Assembly: GCA_934754655.1 (NCBI GenBank)
Contig: CAKVIC010000001.1
Coordinates: 124,001 to 188,000 of the forward strand
DNA: 64,000 bases
Reading direction: 5' to 3'
Source of the DNA: an uncultured Candidatus Melainabacteria bacterium
GTDB taxonomy: Bacteria; Cyanobacteriota; Vampirovibrionia; Gastranaerophilales; Gastranaerophilaceae
The position numbers and the translations under genes were made by a program. This document shows positions 8,401 to 17,743 of this stretch, in pieces (position 1 is the stretch's first letter; each line of letters starts with the position of its first letter). A model generated the notes under the pieces. The model was given only the letters and a program-made list of their open reading frames with translations. It searched no databases and had not been told where the DNA came from.

Positions 8401-8982
8401 TTAAATAATTTCTGAAATATGCGGAACTAATTCGTGTAAATTACCACTATTTGTTACTTCATCAACATATTTTTTCAAAAGTTCTACGTCCGCTGACTTT
8501 AAAGATTTTGGCAACTTAATAGAGGAATTTGTTTTTGTTGCAACAAACCCCTTATTTAATTCTAAAAACTTCTCATACACATTTATCAAACGAGCAACAT
8601 TTTCTTCAAAACAAAAATTTTGCCCCAAATAGTACTTCATATCTTTGGGAAATAATTCTACAAACTTTGACATATATTGAGTTTCAGAAACATTTTCTTC
8701 GTGATTATAAACACCACCATAACAAGTATTTGAAAGCAGTTTTTGTTCAGGCAAAGATTTTATATACATTGCCCACATTAGGCATCCTACATAAAACCCC
8801 AAATTGTTGTAAAACAAATCCAAAATCTTTTTATAATACATTTTGAATTTTAATTTGCGCTGAGATAGATTTTTGAATTTATTAATATCTAAGTAAATAT
8901 ATTCCATTGAACCTCGAAATGCCAAAATATATGGCCCAAAGCCCGGGTCAAATTCAACACCTTTTAAATCTGTTTCAGTCAT
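8401..8982 (-). CDS. Hypothetical protein upstream of adenine deaminase
   Basis: I do not recognise this 193-aa protein. It has no signal peptide. One moderately hydrophobic stretch around residues 58-72 (L-G-F-Y-V-G-C-L-M-W-A-M) is followed by a mixed soluble region. A good ribosome-binding site (AGGAG, 8 bases before ATG) confirms the start. The stop lies 17 bases before the ade start, so the two are probably co-transcribed, which hints at a link to purine metabolism but proves nothing. Confidence 0.7.
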   Translation of the reverse strand: MTETDLKGVEFDPGFGPYILAFRGSMEYIYLDINKFKNLSQRKLKFKMYYKKILDLFYNNLGFYVGCLMWAMYIKSLPEQKLLSNTCYGGVYNHEENVSETQYMSKFVELFPKDMKYYLGQNFCFEENVARLINVYEKFLELNKGFVATKTNSSIKLPKSLKSADVELLKKYVDEVTNSGNLHELVPHISEII

Positions 8983-9137
8983 CTATCGCACTCCTACTAC
9001 AACTTATGATATTTTAATGTAATAAAAACTTTAAGTCAAATAAAAATGTATTTATCAAGAATTTTAGTTCAATTTAAAATCTTTTGTTAAATTTTGTAAA
9101 CAAAATTTTAAAAAATGAAATTTTGATATTTTTTTTT

Positions 9138-9150
9138 ACTTTATATATAT
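9138..9150 (+). promoter_or_regulatory. ACTTTATATATAT box upstream of the Cys-rich peptide
   Basis: This 13-base box is identical to boxes at 23230-23242 and 33281-33293, both just upstream of other unknown genes. TTGATA (9123-9128) upstream could serve as a -35 box with a 17-base spacer to TATATG. The GCAATTTTT half found at the other two sites is not clear here. It probably contains the -10 region for the peptide gene at 9177. Confidence 0.55.
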
Positions 9151-9176
9151 GTAACAAGTAACAAAGGATATTAAAT

Positions 9177-9518
9177 ATGTTAATAGGTAATTCTGAAGAA
9201 AAACATGTTTTAGGTAGTTTATTAAGCACAAATAACAATAATCATAAAGGTGGATTAATCACCAACAATACATCATTGATTACAAATTGTTTCTCAACTT
9301 TATCATCAGGACTTGATACATGTAGCTTTCTTGGCGAACCATCTTTATCTACAATAATTGCAATTGGCGGAAATTATGAATCTGCCGGAGCAATAGCTTA
9401 CAACGGTTCTGAATCTTGTGGTTCAGTCGCTTATTCTGGCGGTGGAGAAGCCTGTGGTTCTATAGCATCATCAACTTCAACTTCTTCTTGCGGTAGCTCT
9501 TGCAGTTTTAGTTGCTAA
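9177..9518 (+). CDS. Cys/Gly/Ser-repeat small protein, possible modified peptide
   Basis: The 113-aa protein has a polar leader-like N-terminal half (residues 1-60, with an N-N-N-N run) and a low-complexity C-terminal half. Seven cysteines lie at 38, 49, 81, 93, 105, 109 and 113. Those at 81, 93 and 105 are exactly 12 residues apart in a repeat of the form E-[SA]-C-G-S-[IV]-A-Y-x-G, and the last three are 4 apart, ending in C. This leader-plus-Cys/Ser/Gly-core layout resembles ribosomally made modified peptide precursors, but no maturase is adjacent (rpe follows), and a structural or metal-binding role is equally possible. There is no signal peptide. Confidence 0.7.
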   Translation: MLIGNSEEKHVLGSLLSTNNNNHKGGLITNNTSLITNCFSTLSSGLDTCSFLGEPSLSTIIAIGGNYESAGAIAYNGSESCGSVAYSGGGEACGSIASSTSTSSCGSSCSFSC

Positions 9519-9541
9519 CTTTTTGTTTAGAAATTTATTTA

Positions 9542-9550
9542 TGTTATCAT
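9542..9550 (+). promoter_or_regulatory. Extended -10 promoter of rpe
   Basis: TG-T-TATCAT (TG at 9542-9543, -10 box 9545-9550) predicts a start near 9557, 11 bases before the chosen rpe ATG. A TTGTTT (9524-9529) is a possible but poorly spaced -35. The site supports rpe being separate from the Cys-rich peptide gene. Confidence 0.5.
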
Positions 9551-9567
9551 TAAACCAGCGAGGGTTT

Positions 9568-10218
9568 ATGGATAACATTATAATTTCACCATCTATATTA
9601 TCAGCAGATTTTATGAACTTAGAATCAGAGATTGATGCCGTAAAATTAGCTGGTGCAAACTGGATTCATATAGACGTTATGGATGGACATTTTGTACCGA
9701 ATATTTCAATCGGCATACCTGTTGTTAAATCTATTCGAAAAAAATGTGTCATGTTTTTAGATACACATTTAATGATTGAAAACCCTTCAAAATACGTAAA
9801 AGATTTTGCAAACGCTGGCTCTGATTTAATAACATTTCATTATGAAGCCTGCATAAATGATGAAGAAGTTTTTGATACAATAAGGCTTATAAAAACTCTT
9901 AACAAAAAAGTAGGACTTTCTATAAAACCTGAAACCAAGCCGGAAGCAGTTTTTAAATTTCTATCTGAACTAGATTTAGTATTAATAATGACTGTAAATC
10001 CTGGCTTTGGCGGACAAGAATTTATCCATGATTGTGCGATGAAAATTCCAATAATAAAAGAAAAAGCTACTTCTAACCTAATAATTCAAGTGGATGGTGG
10101 AATAAACAATTTAACCTCAAAAATCTGTACATCCTTAGGGGCTAATTCTCTTGTCGCAGGAAGTTATATTTATAAAAGTAATGATTATCAAAAAGCGATT
10201 GAAACTCTGATTAAGTAA
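9568..10218 (+). CDS. rpe: Ribulose-phosphate 3-epimerase
   Basis: It interconverts ribulose 5-phosphate and xylulose 5-phosphate in the pentose phosphate pathway. The TIM-barrel signatures are I-S-P-S-I-L-S-A-D at the N-terminus, H-I-D-V-M-D-G-H-F-V-P-N, M-T-V-N-P-G-F-G-G-Q and V-D-G-G-I. The open frame begins at 9523, but the conserved N-terminus and a GAGGG site just before ATG 9568 set the start there, giving 216 aa, the usual length. Its stop lies 2 bases from the end of the convergent cca-type gene. Confidence 0.95.
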   Translation: MDNIIISPSILSADFMNLESEIDAVKLAGANWIHIDVMDGHFVPNISIGIPVVKSIRKKCVMFLDTHLMIENPSKYVKDFANAGSDLITFHYEACINDEEVFDTIRLIKTLNKKVGLSIKPETKPEAVFKFLSELDLVLIMTVNPGFGGQEFIHDCAMKIPIIKEKATSNLIIQVDGGINNLTSKICTSLGANSLVAGSYIYKSNDYQKAIETLIK

Positions 10219-10219
10219 T

Positions 10220-11602
10220 TTAATTTGTGTAACACCTTTTTATAAAAACAACAGCTTGCTCTTTTGTTAATATATCACCATTAATTTGAGCCTCTTTTAA
10301 ATTCTTTATAATTAAACCTAATTCTTTTCCTGCAGGTATTTTTAAAATTTCCATAATTTCATTTCCATTCAATAACACTGGAAGAGGTTTTAATAATTCT
10401 TTATGAGAAAAATAAAACTCCTCAAGAGCATTTAAGCCATCAAGGTTTTTCTTAACTATCTCATCTGTGATTTCAACTCCTCGAGCCGACAATCGATCTG
10501 ATTTTGCAATTATAATATTATCAATAAGATTTTCATTCATCTTTCTTACATAACGCATTTTAACCTTATCATTCAAGTCCGGCGCACATAATACACTTGA
10601 TGGATACATGTGCTTTTTTATCATCAAAGAAACATATTCTATTTGTTTTTTTGAAAATTTATATTCTTTTAAAAATTTTTCTGAAAGTTTTGAACCAATT
10701 TCATCATGACCAATAAATCTATGACGCCCTGTTTCATCAATTGTCCAAGTAGAAAATTTACCAATATCATGCATAAAACCTGCTAATTTAAGATAATTTA
10801 TACGAGGAAAGCCCCCAAAATCAACACTATCAAGATGCTTTTTTTCTTCATCATTTGCTTTTTCATAAAATTTTTGAATAAAATTAACAGTTTCAATAGT
10901 ATGCATAAATAAATTTAAATGATGATGAGCATTTGGAGGAACTTTTTTGAATTCTTTCACAAAAGGAAAAATTAATTCTAATATTTGTAATTCATCCATT
11001 AACAATAATGATTTTACTGCATATTTACCACCAAAAAGTTTCATTAATTCATAATTAATTCTTTCTTTTGCTGGAGATAAAACTAAATCACGATGCTTCA
11101 TTAAGCATTTCTTTAAATCATGGGTCATTTCAAAGCCATTTAGCGCGTAAAATCTAAATGCACGTAAAATTCTTAAAGGATCTTCAATTAAATTTTCTTC
11201 TTTAATCAGATTTAACCTTCGTTTCTTAATATCCTCTAGCCCACCTGTAACGTCAATAATTTTTTCATTTAATATATCATAAGCAATAGCATTTATTGTA
11301 AAATCACGTCTTGTCAAATCTTCTTCTATTGATTTGCCAACAATTTCAGAAACATCAATATAATTAATTTTATCTTTTAAAACTACTCGAAAAATTTTAT
11401 TGATTTCATCTAAAACAATAAATGTTGCATCAAATTCAACAGCAAGTTTTTGGGCGAAATTTTCTGCTCCCAAAACCGCAATATCCTTATCATGAGAGTA
11501 AATTTTATACATCAAAAAATCTCTAATAGACCCACCTACTAAATAACAAGGTGTTTTTAAGGTTTTAATTTTAGCTAATATTTTATCGTCCATTAAATTC
11601 AT
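10220..11602 (-). CDS. cca: tRNA nucleotidyltransferase (CCA-adding/poly(A) polymerase family) with HD domain
   Basis: The nucleotidyltransferase head has L-V-G-G-S-I-R-D (residues 20-27), the carboxylate pair in K-D-I-A-V, R-R-D-F-T-I-N-A-I-A and D-P-L-R-I-L-R-A-F-R-F. The C-terminal half carries an HD phosphohydrolase domain (H-H-H-L-N-L-F-M-H-T and M-H-D-I-G-K-F). Length 460 aa. CCA addition is essential when tRNA genes lack CCA, as does the tRNA-Arg at 54212 here. Pure A-adding or poly(A) activity cannot be excluded from sequence alone. Its start overlaps the rsmE end by 20 bases, so it belongs to the rsmE-MATE unit. Confidence 0.9.
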   Translation of the reverse strand: MNLMDDKILAKIKTLKTPCYLVGGSIRDFLMYKIYSHDKDIAVLGAENFAQKLAVEFDATFIVLDEINKIFRVVLKDKINYIDVSEIVGKSIEEDLTRRDFTINAIAYDILNEKIIDVTGGLEDIKKRRLNLIKEENLIEDPLRILRAFRFYALNGFEMTHDLKKCLMKHRDLVLSPAKERINYELMKLFGGKYAVKSLLLMDELQILELIFPFVKEFKKVPPNAHHHLNLFMHTIETVNFIQKFYEKANDEEKKHLDSVDFGGFPRINYLKLAGFMHDIGKFSTWTIDETGRHRFIGHDEIGSKLSEKFLKEYKFSKKQIEYVSLMIKKHMYPSSVLCAPDLNDKVKMRYVRKMNENLIDNIIIAKSDRLSARGVEITDEIVKKNLDGLNALEEFYFSHKELLKPLPVLLNGNEIMEILKIPAGKELGLIIKNLKEAQINGDILTKEQAVVFIKRCYTN

Positions 11603-12317
11603 AAATAATATTTCCTAACGCAACAACAACGGCTGTTTCAGCTTTTAATATCAAATCACCTAATGTTATTAAACATAAATTTTTATCTTTGAAAAAATCG
11701 AATTCTTTTTGAGAAAAACCACCCTCTGGACCAATTATGACAAGGACATTTTCATTTTTTTCAATAGGATTTTCTATTAAATAATTTTTTAAACATAATT
11801 CACATGAACGTTCCGCCATAACCAAAACTTTATCAAAATTTTTGTCCAAAACATCTTCTAAAGAACTTGCCTCATAGCAAATTGGTACAATTGCGCGCTC
11901 ACATTGCTTTGAAGCTTCATACATACATTTTTGCCATTTTTCGATTTTAGCTTCAATTACACTTTTTTTCAAAACACAATTTTCTGTTACTACAGGATAA
12001 ATGCCTCGAACACCAAGTTCTGTAGCTTTTTCAATGATAAAATTCTGCGCATCACTTCTCAATGGACTTTGAGCTAAAAACAAATTAAAACCTAAATCCC
12101 GATTTGATTTATACTTATTCTTAATTTCGCATTTAATAATATTTTTAGAAATTTCAAAAATAACAGTTTCATATTGTATTTGATTTTCATCTATTAAAAG
12201 TAATTTTTCACCAACTTTTGCTCTTAAAGATTTTGAAATATGGTTAAAATTTTCTTTATCATCAATTATTATTTCATTATTGTTAATGTTATTAGATTTT
12301 ACAAAAAAGTGTGGCAT
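11583..12317 (-). CDS. rsmE: 16S rRNA (uracil-1498-N3) methyltransferase RsmE
   Basis: RsmE methylates U1498 of 16S rRNA. The 244-aa protein has an N-terminal PUA-like domain and a C-terminal SPOUT trefoil-knot domain with I-I-G-P-E-G-G-F-S near residue 195 and L-G-D-L-I-L-K-A-E-T-A near 222, both diagnostic. The middle block Q-S-P-L-R-S-D-A-Q-N with K-A-T-E-L-G-V is also typical. It overlaps the MATE gene by one base and the cca gene by 20, indicating a translationally coupled operon. Confidence 0.93.
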   Translation of the reverse strand: MPHFFVKSNNINNNEIIIDDKENFNHISKSLRAKVGEKLLLIDENQIQYETVIFEISKNIIKCEIKNKYKSNRDLGFNLFLAQSPLRSDAQNFIIEKATELGVRGIYPVVTENCVLKKSVIEAKIEKWQKCMYEASKQCERAIVPICYEASSLEDVLDKNFDKVLVMAERSCELCLKNYLIENPIEKNENVLVIIGPEGGFSQKEFDFFKDKNLCLITLGDLILKAETAVVVALGNIIYEFNGR

Positions 12318-13642
12318 TAGATATTTCTCCGCATTTTTTTAAATTTAATAATTAGATTTGTCCCCATTATAGTACATAATATCATTGATGAAAATCCAAT
12401 TGCGACCCAAAAGCCAAAAAGATTCAATTTATAATGAAATGCCAAAATACATCCCAATGGAATCGAAATTCCCCAATAAGAAATTAAATTAGAAATCATC
12501 ACAATAGAAGTTTTTTTAAGTCCTCTAAAGATACCTGCCATTGAAACTTGCAGACCATCAAATATTTGAAAAGCGGAAATAAGATATGTAATCGAAATAC
12601 CAACCGCTATTAATTCAGTGTCCTTCGTAAATAAATTTAAAATAGTATGTGGGAATAAAAATATTATTAAAGCAGCACATGACATAAAGCCTGTAGACAT
12701 TAATAATACTGAATAAGCATAACGCCTTAATGTATAAAAATCCTTTGCGCCATTATAATACCCTACCTTCAAAGCTGCAGCATTAGAAATTGCGAGAGGA
12801 ACCATAAATGTAACAGAAGTTATTGTACATAAAATATTTTGAGCCGCTGCATAAATACTAGAAATTCTTCCGGTTAAAATTACAACACTATTAAACGCTA
12901 CAAATTCTATCATAATTGCAAGTGATGATGGAATACCAACTTTAAACAAATCTTTATAATAAATAAAGCTCATTTTTCGTTTTGTACATTTTTCAATTTT
13001 AACTTTTTTGTAACAATACCAAATTAAAATTGCACCCATAATATAACGCGTTAATAAGCTTGCCCAAGCAAGTCCTACTGCACCCATTTCTGGAATAAAT
13101 CCATATCCAAAAACAAAAATTATATTCAAAAATACATTTAGAAAAACTCCTGCAATCGTAAGCATGTTAGGAAACATAACAATTTCATAAGTTTGCAAAA
13201 ATTCTTTTGCCATGCTATGGATATATGCACCTGTTATAGAAAACGCTGTTATCCAAAAATAATCTTTTATCATTGGAATTAATGAAACTTCTATACCTAA
13301 ACAGTCAATAACCGGAACTAAAAATAATATTATCAATGCAATCACAAGAGATAATGCTATCGCAAATCTTAATGACGGATAAAAATAAGTAGAAACCCTT
13401 CGCCCTTCACCTTTATAATTTGATAACACCGGAGAAATACTTCCCAAAACTCCAATACCAAAAGCCGCAACACAATTAATAATTGCAGTTGCAATACTTA
13501 TCGCAGCTAATGTCGAGGTTGAATGTCTGCCAGCAACGACAACATCACCAACACCAATTAAAATAAATCCAAGATTTCCTAAAATTATAGGGTAAGCAAT
13601 TTTTAGTAAATCTTTTATGTAAAAGAAAATATTTTTGTTCAT
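12317..13642 (-). CDS. MATE family efflux transporter
   Basis: The 441-aa protein has about twelve membrane helices in two six-helix halves and G-V-G-D-V-V-V-A-G-R-H-S near residue 27, a MATE hallmark. MATE proteins export cationic or xenobiotic compounds using Na+ or H+ gradients; the substrate cannot be read from sequence. No Shine-Dalgarno is present before the ATG. Instead a TACAAT box (13656-13651, minus strand) lies 14 bases upstream, so the mRNA is probably leaderless or nearly so. It heads the operon with rsmE and cca. Confidence 0.9.
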   Translation of the reverse strand: MNKNIFFYIKDLLKIAYPIILGNLGFILIGVGDVVVAGRHSTSTLAAISIATAIINCVAAFGIGVLGSISPVLSNYKGEGRRVSTYFYPSLRFAIALSLVIALIILFLVPVIDCLGIEVSLIPMIKDYFWITAFSITGAYIHSMAKEFLQTYEIVMFPNMLTIAGVFLNVFLNIIFVFGYGFIPEMGAVGLAWASLLTRYIMGAILIWYCYKKVKIEKCTKRKMSFIYYKDLFKVGIPSSLAIMIEFVAFNSVVILTGRISSIYAAAQNILCTITSVTFMVPLAISNAAALKVGYYNGAKDFYTLRRYAYSVLLMSTGFMSCAALIIFLFPHTILNLFTKDTELIAVGISITYLISAFQIFDGLQVSMAGIFRGLKKTSIVMISNLISYWGISIPLGCILAFHYKLNLFGFWVAIGFSSMILCTIMGTNLIIKFKKMRRNI

Positions 13643-13730
13643 AATAAAATATTGTACAACAAATACAAAAGCCCACCGAATAAAAACTTTTTATCCGTTT
13701 TCACTAAAATATTACTGCATCAATTTACAA

Positions 13731-14279
13731 TTAATCCAAATCATAATTTAACATAGAAACGACTGGTACACCGGTTTGTTCTATTTTTTCACGCCCTTTT
13801 AAAGGATCAAGCTCAATAATAAAAGCTGCTGCAACAGCTTTACCGCCAGCTTTTTTTACCAAATTACATGCTGCAACAGCAGTTCCGCCAGTTGCTAACA
13901 AATCGTCAATAATAACGACTCTATCACCATTTTTTATTGCATCAGCATGCATTTCAATAGTATCTGTGCCATACTCCAAAGAATAACTTTCTTTAATAGT
14001 TTCAGCTGGCAATTTATTAGGTTTTCTAATAGGAATAAACCCTACATTCAATTTATAAGCAAGAGCTGCACCAAAAATAAAACCACGTGATTCAACACCT
14101 GCAATATAATCAATTTTTTCATCTTTGAATTTTTCATACAAAAAATCCACCATTAATTGCATAGATTTTGCATCTTTTGTTGCTGTTGTTATATCCAAAA
14201 ACAAAATTCCTTCATGTGGAAAATTGGGAACTTGTCTAACTGTACTTCTTACATATTCAAAATCTTGTTCGTTAATCAC
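13731..14279 (-). CDS. apt: Adenine phosphoribosyltransferase
   Basis: Apt converts adenine plus PRPP to AMP. The 182-aa length is normal, with F-P-x-x-G-I-L-F near the N-terminus and the PRPP-binding loop V-I-I-D-D-L-L-A-T-G-G-T near residue 125. It lies just 2 bases after the GT2 gene stop and is probably co-transcribed with it. Together with adenine deaminase, adenine can be routed either to AMP or to hypoxanthine. Confidence 0.96.
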   Translation of the reverse strand: MINEQDFEYVRSTVRQVPNFPHEGILFLDITTATKDAKSMQLMVDFLYEKFKDEKIDYIAGVESRGFIFGAALAYKLNVGFIPIRKPNKLPAETIKESYSLEYGTDTIEMHADAIKNGDRVVIIDDLLATGGTAVAACNLVKKAGGKAVAAAFIIELDPLKGREKIEQTGVPVVSMLNYDLD

Positions 14280-14281
14280 TT

Positions 14282-15637
14282 TTACACCTCTTGCTTTTCT
14301 AATTCATCTATTTTGGTTTGCTCTTCTAAAACTAAACCATGCGCTGTTTTACCCCAATTCATATCTTTTTCGCAAAATAAAATTTTACCACAAATAAATA
14401 ACATAATCGGAAACCAAAGTGCTAAAAAATACACGGTCGTCTCCGCAGCTTGTTTAATTGCCTTTAATCTTGACACAGAATCATAACGTCTTAAACTGTA
14501 ACGTATTGCGGCAAAAAAACCAAAACCTAATACTGCAGACACAATTAATGATGATAACAAAACATTATGAACTGTTAATTCATTCGGGTAAATTGTATCT
14601 GTAAAAAGTTTTATTACTCTAAAACTTATCTCCATTATAAACCACAATGGCATTATAAATTGCATTATATAAATTGCCATATCAAGTCGTGCTCTTAGTG
14701 ACATTTTTTTTGAGCGAATTACTTGCCCAGAATATTCTAAATAACGTCTAATCGTACCTTCTAACCAACGTCGTCTTTGTCTGAATAGAGGTAAAATATA
14801 AATAATTCCCTCTTCATAAACACAAGCTTCCGGACAAAAACGGATATCCCAACCTTTTATATGAAGTCTAGTAGACATATCCAAATCATCTGTTATAGTG
14901 TAATTATTCCAACCACCAATATCTTCTATTGCACACCTTTTGATTAATTCACCGTTTCCGCGAAGTTCTACAGCACCTTTTATGGCATCTCTGCTTACTT
15001 GAAAATGGGTATCCATTGTATATTCATTATTTTGACAACGAGTTAAAAAATTATAATCTTTATTTCTGATGATTTTACGAGCTTGTACAGCCCCGACATC
15101 AGCCGGCTCAAGACATGGAATTAATTTTTTCAAAAAATCACTATCCATTGTTGCGTCAGCATCAAAAACTAAAATTGCCTCACCTTTAGCTATTTTTAAA
15201 GCATCATTTAAAACTGCAGATTTTCCCGGAAATGCATTATGCTCTCTAATTAAAGCAATAACTTTTTCATGCTTTGATTCTAAATCTTTTATAACATTTG
15301 CTGTATTATCTGTACTTCTATCATCAATTACTATAACTTCAAAATTCGGATAATCCAATTTTAAAACAGTTTCTACTGTATTTGCTATTACGTATTCTTC
15401 ATTGTGCGCCGGAATCATTATTGAAACAAACGGTTTATAATTTTCATTAACAACAGGTGGATGTTTTTTTAATTGACGTTTCTGATATTTTGTTGCGGCA
15501 ATTGCATACAAGCAGTATACCGATACCATACCACAAAGTATTACAAATCCAACTACTGTGTTTACATAGTTTTGGAAAATAAACAGGAATACTCCTAAGC
15601 AAGATAATATTATAAATAAAAGGATTCTTTCTCTCAT
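14282..15637 (-). CDS. Processive family 2 glycosyltransferase, membrane-bound
   Basis: The GT-A catalytic domain has I-P-A-H-N-E-E, the D-D-R-S-T-D block, the DxD-type D-A-D-A-T-M-D, the E-D-L-D-M-S acceptor-site block and R-Q-R-R-R-W, the QxxRW-like motif of processive enzymes such as PgaC and cellulose synthase. Two N-terminal and about three C-terminal membrane helices flank it. The open frame begins at 15658, but GGGAG at 15641-15645 favours the ATG at 15637 (451 aa). Product polysaccharide unknown; poly-N-acetylglucosamine or a related beta-linked exopolysaccharide is plausible. apt follows 2 bases downstream. Confidence 0.88.
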   Translation of the reverse strand: MRERILLFIILSCLGVFLFIFQNYVNTVVGFVILCGMVSVYCLYAIAATKYQKRQLKKHPPVVNENYKPFVSIMIPAHNEEYVIANTVETVLKLDYPNFEVIVIDDRSTDNTANVIKDLESKHEKVIALIREHNAFPGKSAVLNDALKIAKGEAILVFDADATMDSDFLKKLIPCLEPADVGAVQARKIIRNKDYNFLTRCQNNEYTMDTHFQVSRDAIKGAVELRGNGELIKRCAIEDIGGWNNYTITDDLDMSTRLHIKGWDIRFCPEACVYEEGIIYILPLFRQRRRWLEGTIRRYLEYSGQVIRSKKMSLRARLDMAIYIMQFIMPLWFIMEISFRVIKLFTDTIYPNELTVHNVLLSSLIVSAVLGFGFFAAIRYSLRRYDSVSRLKAIKQAAETTVYFLALWFPIMLFICGKILFCEKDMNWGKTAHGLVLEEQTKIDELEKQEV

Positions 15638-15773
15638 AATTCTCCCAACGAATAACATTATACCAAAATCAAGAAAAATATTTATAAATTATATACAAAA
15701 CTTAACAATTAAACTTCCCCAAGCTGTTTCTAAATCAATTTTACAGATTTGAAAAATTTATATGCTCTAAATA

Positions 15774-15802
15774 TTGTTTTTAAATTATGCTGGTTTTATA
15801 AT
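15774..15802 (+). promoter_or_regulatory. Promoter of the family-10 glycosylhydrolase gene
   Basis: TTGTTT (15774-15779), a 17-base spacer and TATAAT (15797-15802) form a near-consensus sigma-70 promoter; the start would be near 15809, 17 bases before the ATG, with a GGGGATG-type ribosome-binding site between. Confidence 0.75.
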
Positions 15803-15825
15803 AAAAATAACTTGGGGATGAAAAT

Positions 15826-17718
15826 ATGAAGAGGGCATTTTTTTTAATACTATCATTAATTTTATTATTAACAAATTCGGTATTTGCCGAACCGTTTTCT
15901 TCTTTATATACTCCATCTGAAAATGAACTAGTTTTTAACCAATCTACATACAAAATTAATGTTATAGACCCTGTTTATTCCACAAATATTTCAGGAGCAA
16001 ATTACCCCGGCTTAAGAGGTGCAAATCAATTAGTTATTTATACTCCGGCTTTTGGATATAGAACAAATACCAATGAATTTGGGACAGAAGCGATTGTTGA
16101 AGGTAACACTGTTGTATCATTAAGCGGAGCTGATTCCTTAATTCCGGTTAACGGATTTGTAATATCAGGTCATGGTCGCGCCAAGCAATGGATTAATGAA
16201 AATATTATAGTTGGCTCTAAAATTTCAATTGATTCAGAAAAAAATGAAATTTCTTCATATATAACTTCTGGAACTTTTTTGTTTAATGCGCAAGAAAAAA
16301 TAAAAGAAGTTCAAAATATGATGTCATATTATACCCAAACATTTCCTTATTACAATCCAAAACAAACAGAAGCAAATTTAAACAAAGCTAAAGATTTTGT
16401 TAATAAAGCTCAAAAAAATGTTGAAGATTCTCAAAAATATTCGTCAAAAGCTATTGAATATGCTAATTCTGCTATATCTACGGTTATTCCATATAATCCA
16501 AAAGAAATGAAAGGGATATGGGTTCGCCCGACATTTTATACCGAAGAAGATATTGTGAAAGTTCTTAACACACTTTCTGATGCCGGAATTAACAACATAT
16601 TTTTAGAAACTTTTTATCATGGAAAAACTATATATCCATCTGCAACAATGGAAAAATATGGATTTATAAAACAATATGAAACCTATGAAGGTTTTGACCC
16701 TCTAAGAATATGGATATCAGAAGCTCACAAGCGCGGAATGAGAGTACATATTTGGTTTCAAACTTTTTATGTAGGAAATACGCCACCTGAAACAAATCCT
16801 CGCTACATTTTAGCAGTCAGACCGGAATGGGCAAATTATCAAAAAAGAAACGCGGATTCTGATACTATTGCATATTCTGTTTCAGAACACAATGGATACT
16901 TTATAGACCCTGCTAATCCTGACGTACAGAATTTTCTTTATGAATTACTTTCAGAAATAATAAATAAATATCACCCTGATGGAATTAATTTAGATTACAT
17001 CAGATACCCTCAATCTGTATCCCCTAAATTTAGCAATTATGATATGTCAAATTGGGGTTATACACCTTACGCAAGAAAAGAATTTGAAACAATCTACGGC
17101 GTCGACCCGATTGATTTAAAACCTAATGATGAATTATGGAATTATTGGAAACATTATCGTTCAAATAAAGTTACGTCTTTTGTAAAAAAAGTTAGCCATT
17201 TATGCAGATGCAATAATACTATGCTCACAGCCGTTATATTTCCAAATAGAGCCTCTGCTTTTGACACAAAGCTTCAAGATTGGAAAAGCTGGTCATATAA
17301 CAATTTTGTAGATGGCTTTACTCCTTTATTTTTAACCTGTGATGACAAAACTGCAATGATTTTAATAGAAGAAGTTATAAGAAATAAATCTGCAAGCACA
17401 AAACTTTATGCGGGGCTTTTTGTAACATTTATGAACGGTTCTAACACTGATTTAATAAAACAAATTCATGCTTCAAGACGCTATGCTTTAAATGGTTTAA
17501 TATTATTTGACTATGCGCATTTAAAAGATTCTTATATTGACACACTCACAAAAAGCGTTTTTAAGCCTAACTCAAAAGATTATTGCCTAATAGATTCTCA
17601 AACATCAACTAATGATACTATTATAAAAAATACTAATACTACCACAGCTGATACCAAAACAAATAATAAACGCAATAAATGGAGAAAATGGCGAAAATCA
17701 AGACAAATTAGTAGTTAA
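15826..17718 (+). CDS. Secreted family-10 glycosylhydrolase-like protein (GHL10/DUF187)
   Basis: A signal peptide (residues 1-21, hydrophobic core then V-F-A) directs export. Residues 25-155 resemble the beta-rich N-terminal part seen in cyanobacterial relatives (T-N-E-F-G-T-E-A-I-V and G-F-V-I-S-G-H-G). The GHL10 TIM barrel begins at M-K-G-I-W-V-R-P (about residue 228) and includes G-I-N-L-D-Y-I-R-Y-P, with the likely catalytic Asp. The C-terminal 60 residues are Thr/Asn-rich and end basic. The substrate is probably a cell-wall or surface glycan, by family analogy. It precedes the zinc-ribbon/M20 pair with a 25-base gap and could be read through into it. Confidence 0.88.
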   Translation: MKRAFFLILSLILLLTNSVFAEPFSSLYTPSENELVFNQSTYKINVIDPVYSTNISGANYPGLRGANQLVIYTPAFGYRTNTNEFGTEAIVEGNTVVSLSGADSLIPVNGFVISGHGRAKQWINENIIVGSKISIDSEKNEISSYITSGTFLFNAQEKIKEVQNMMSYYTQTFPYYNPKQTEANLNKAKDFVNKAQKNVEDSQKYSSKAIEYANSAISTVIPYNPKEMKGIWVRPTFYTEEDIVKVLNTLSDAGINNIFLETFYHGKTIYPSATMEKYGFIKQYETYEGFDPLRIWISEAHKRGMRVHIWFQTFYVGNTPPETNPRYILAVRPEWANYQKRNADSDTIAYSVSEHNGYFIDPANPDVQNFLYELLSEIINKYHPDGINLDYIRYPQSVSPKFSNYDMSNWGYTPYARKEFETIYGVDPIDLKPNDELWNYWKHYRSNKVTSFVKKVSHLCRCNNTMLTAVIFPNRASAFDTKLQDWKSWSYNNFVDGFTPLFLTCDDKTAMILIEEVIRNKSASTKLYAGLFVTFMNGSNTDLIKQIHASRRYALNGLILFDYAHLKDSYIDTLTKSVFKPNSKDYCLIDSQTSTNDTIIKNTNTTTADTKTNNKRNKWRKWRKSRQISS

Positions 17719-17743
17719 AAGGAGCAACAAAAGAGGATTAAAC

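Noticed and set aside
14125..14486. Two plus-strand frames of 90 and 109 aa over apt and the GT2 gene
   Set aside because: Antisense to two confident genes; Cys/Ser/Phe-rich shadow translation.
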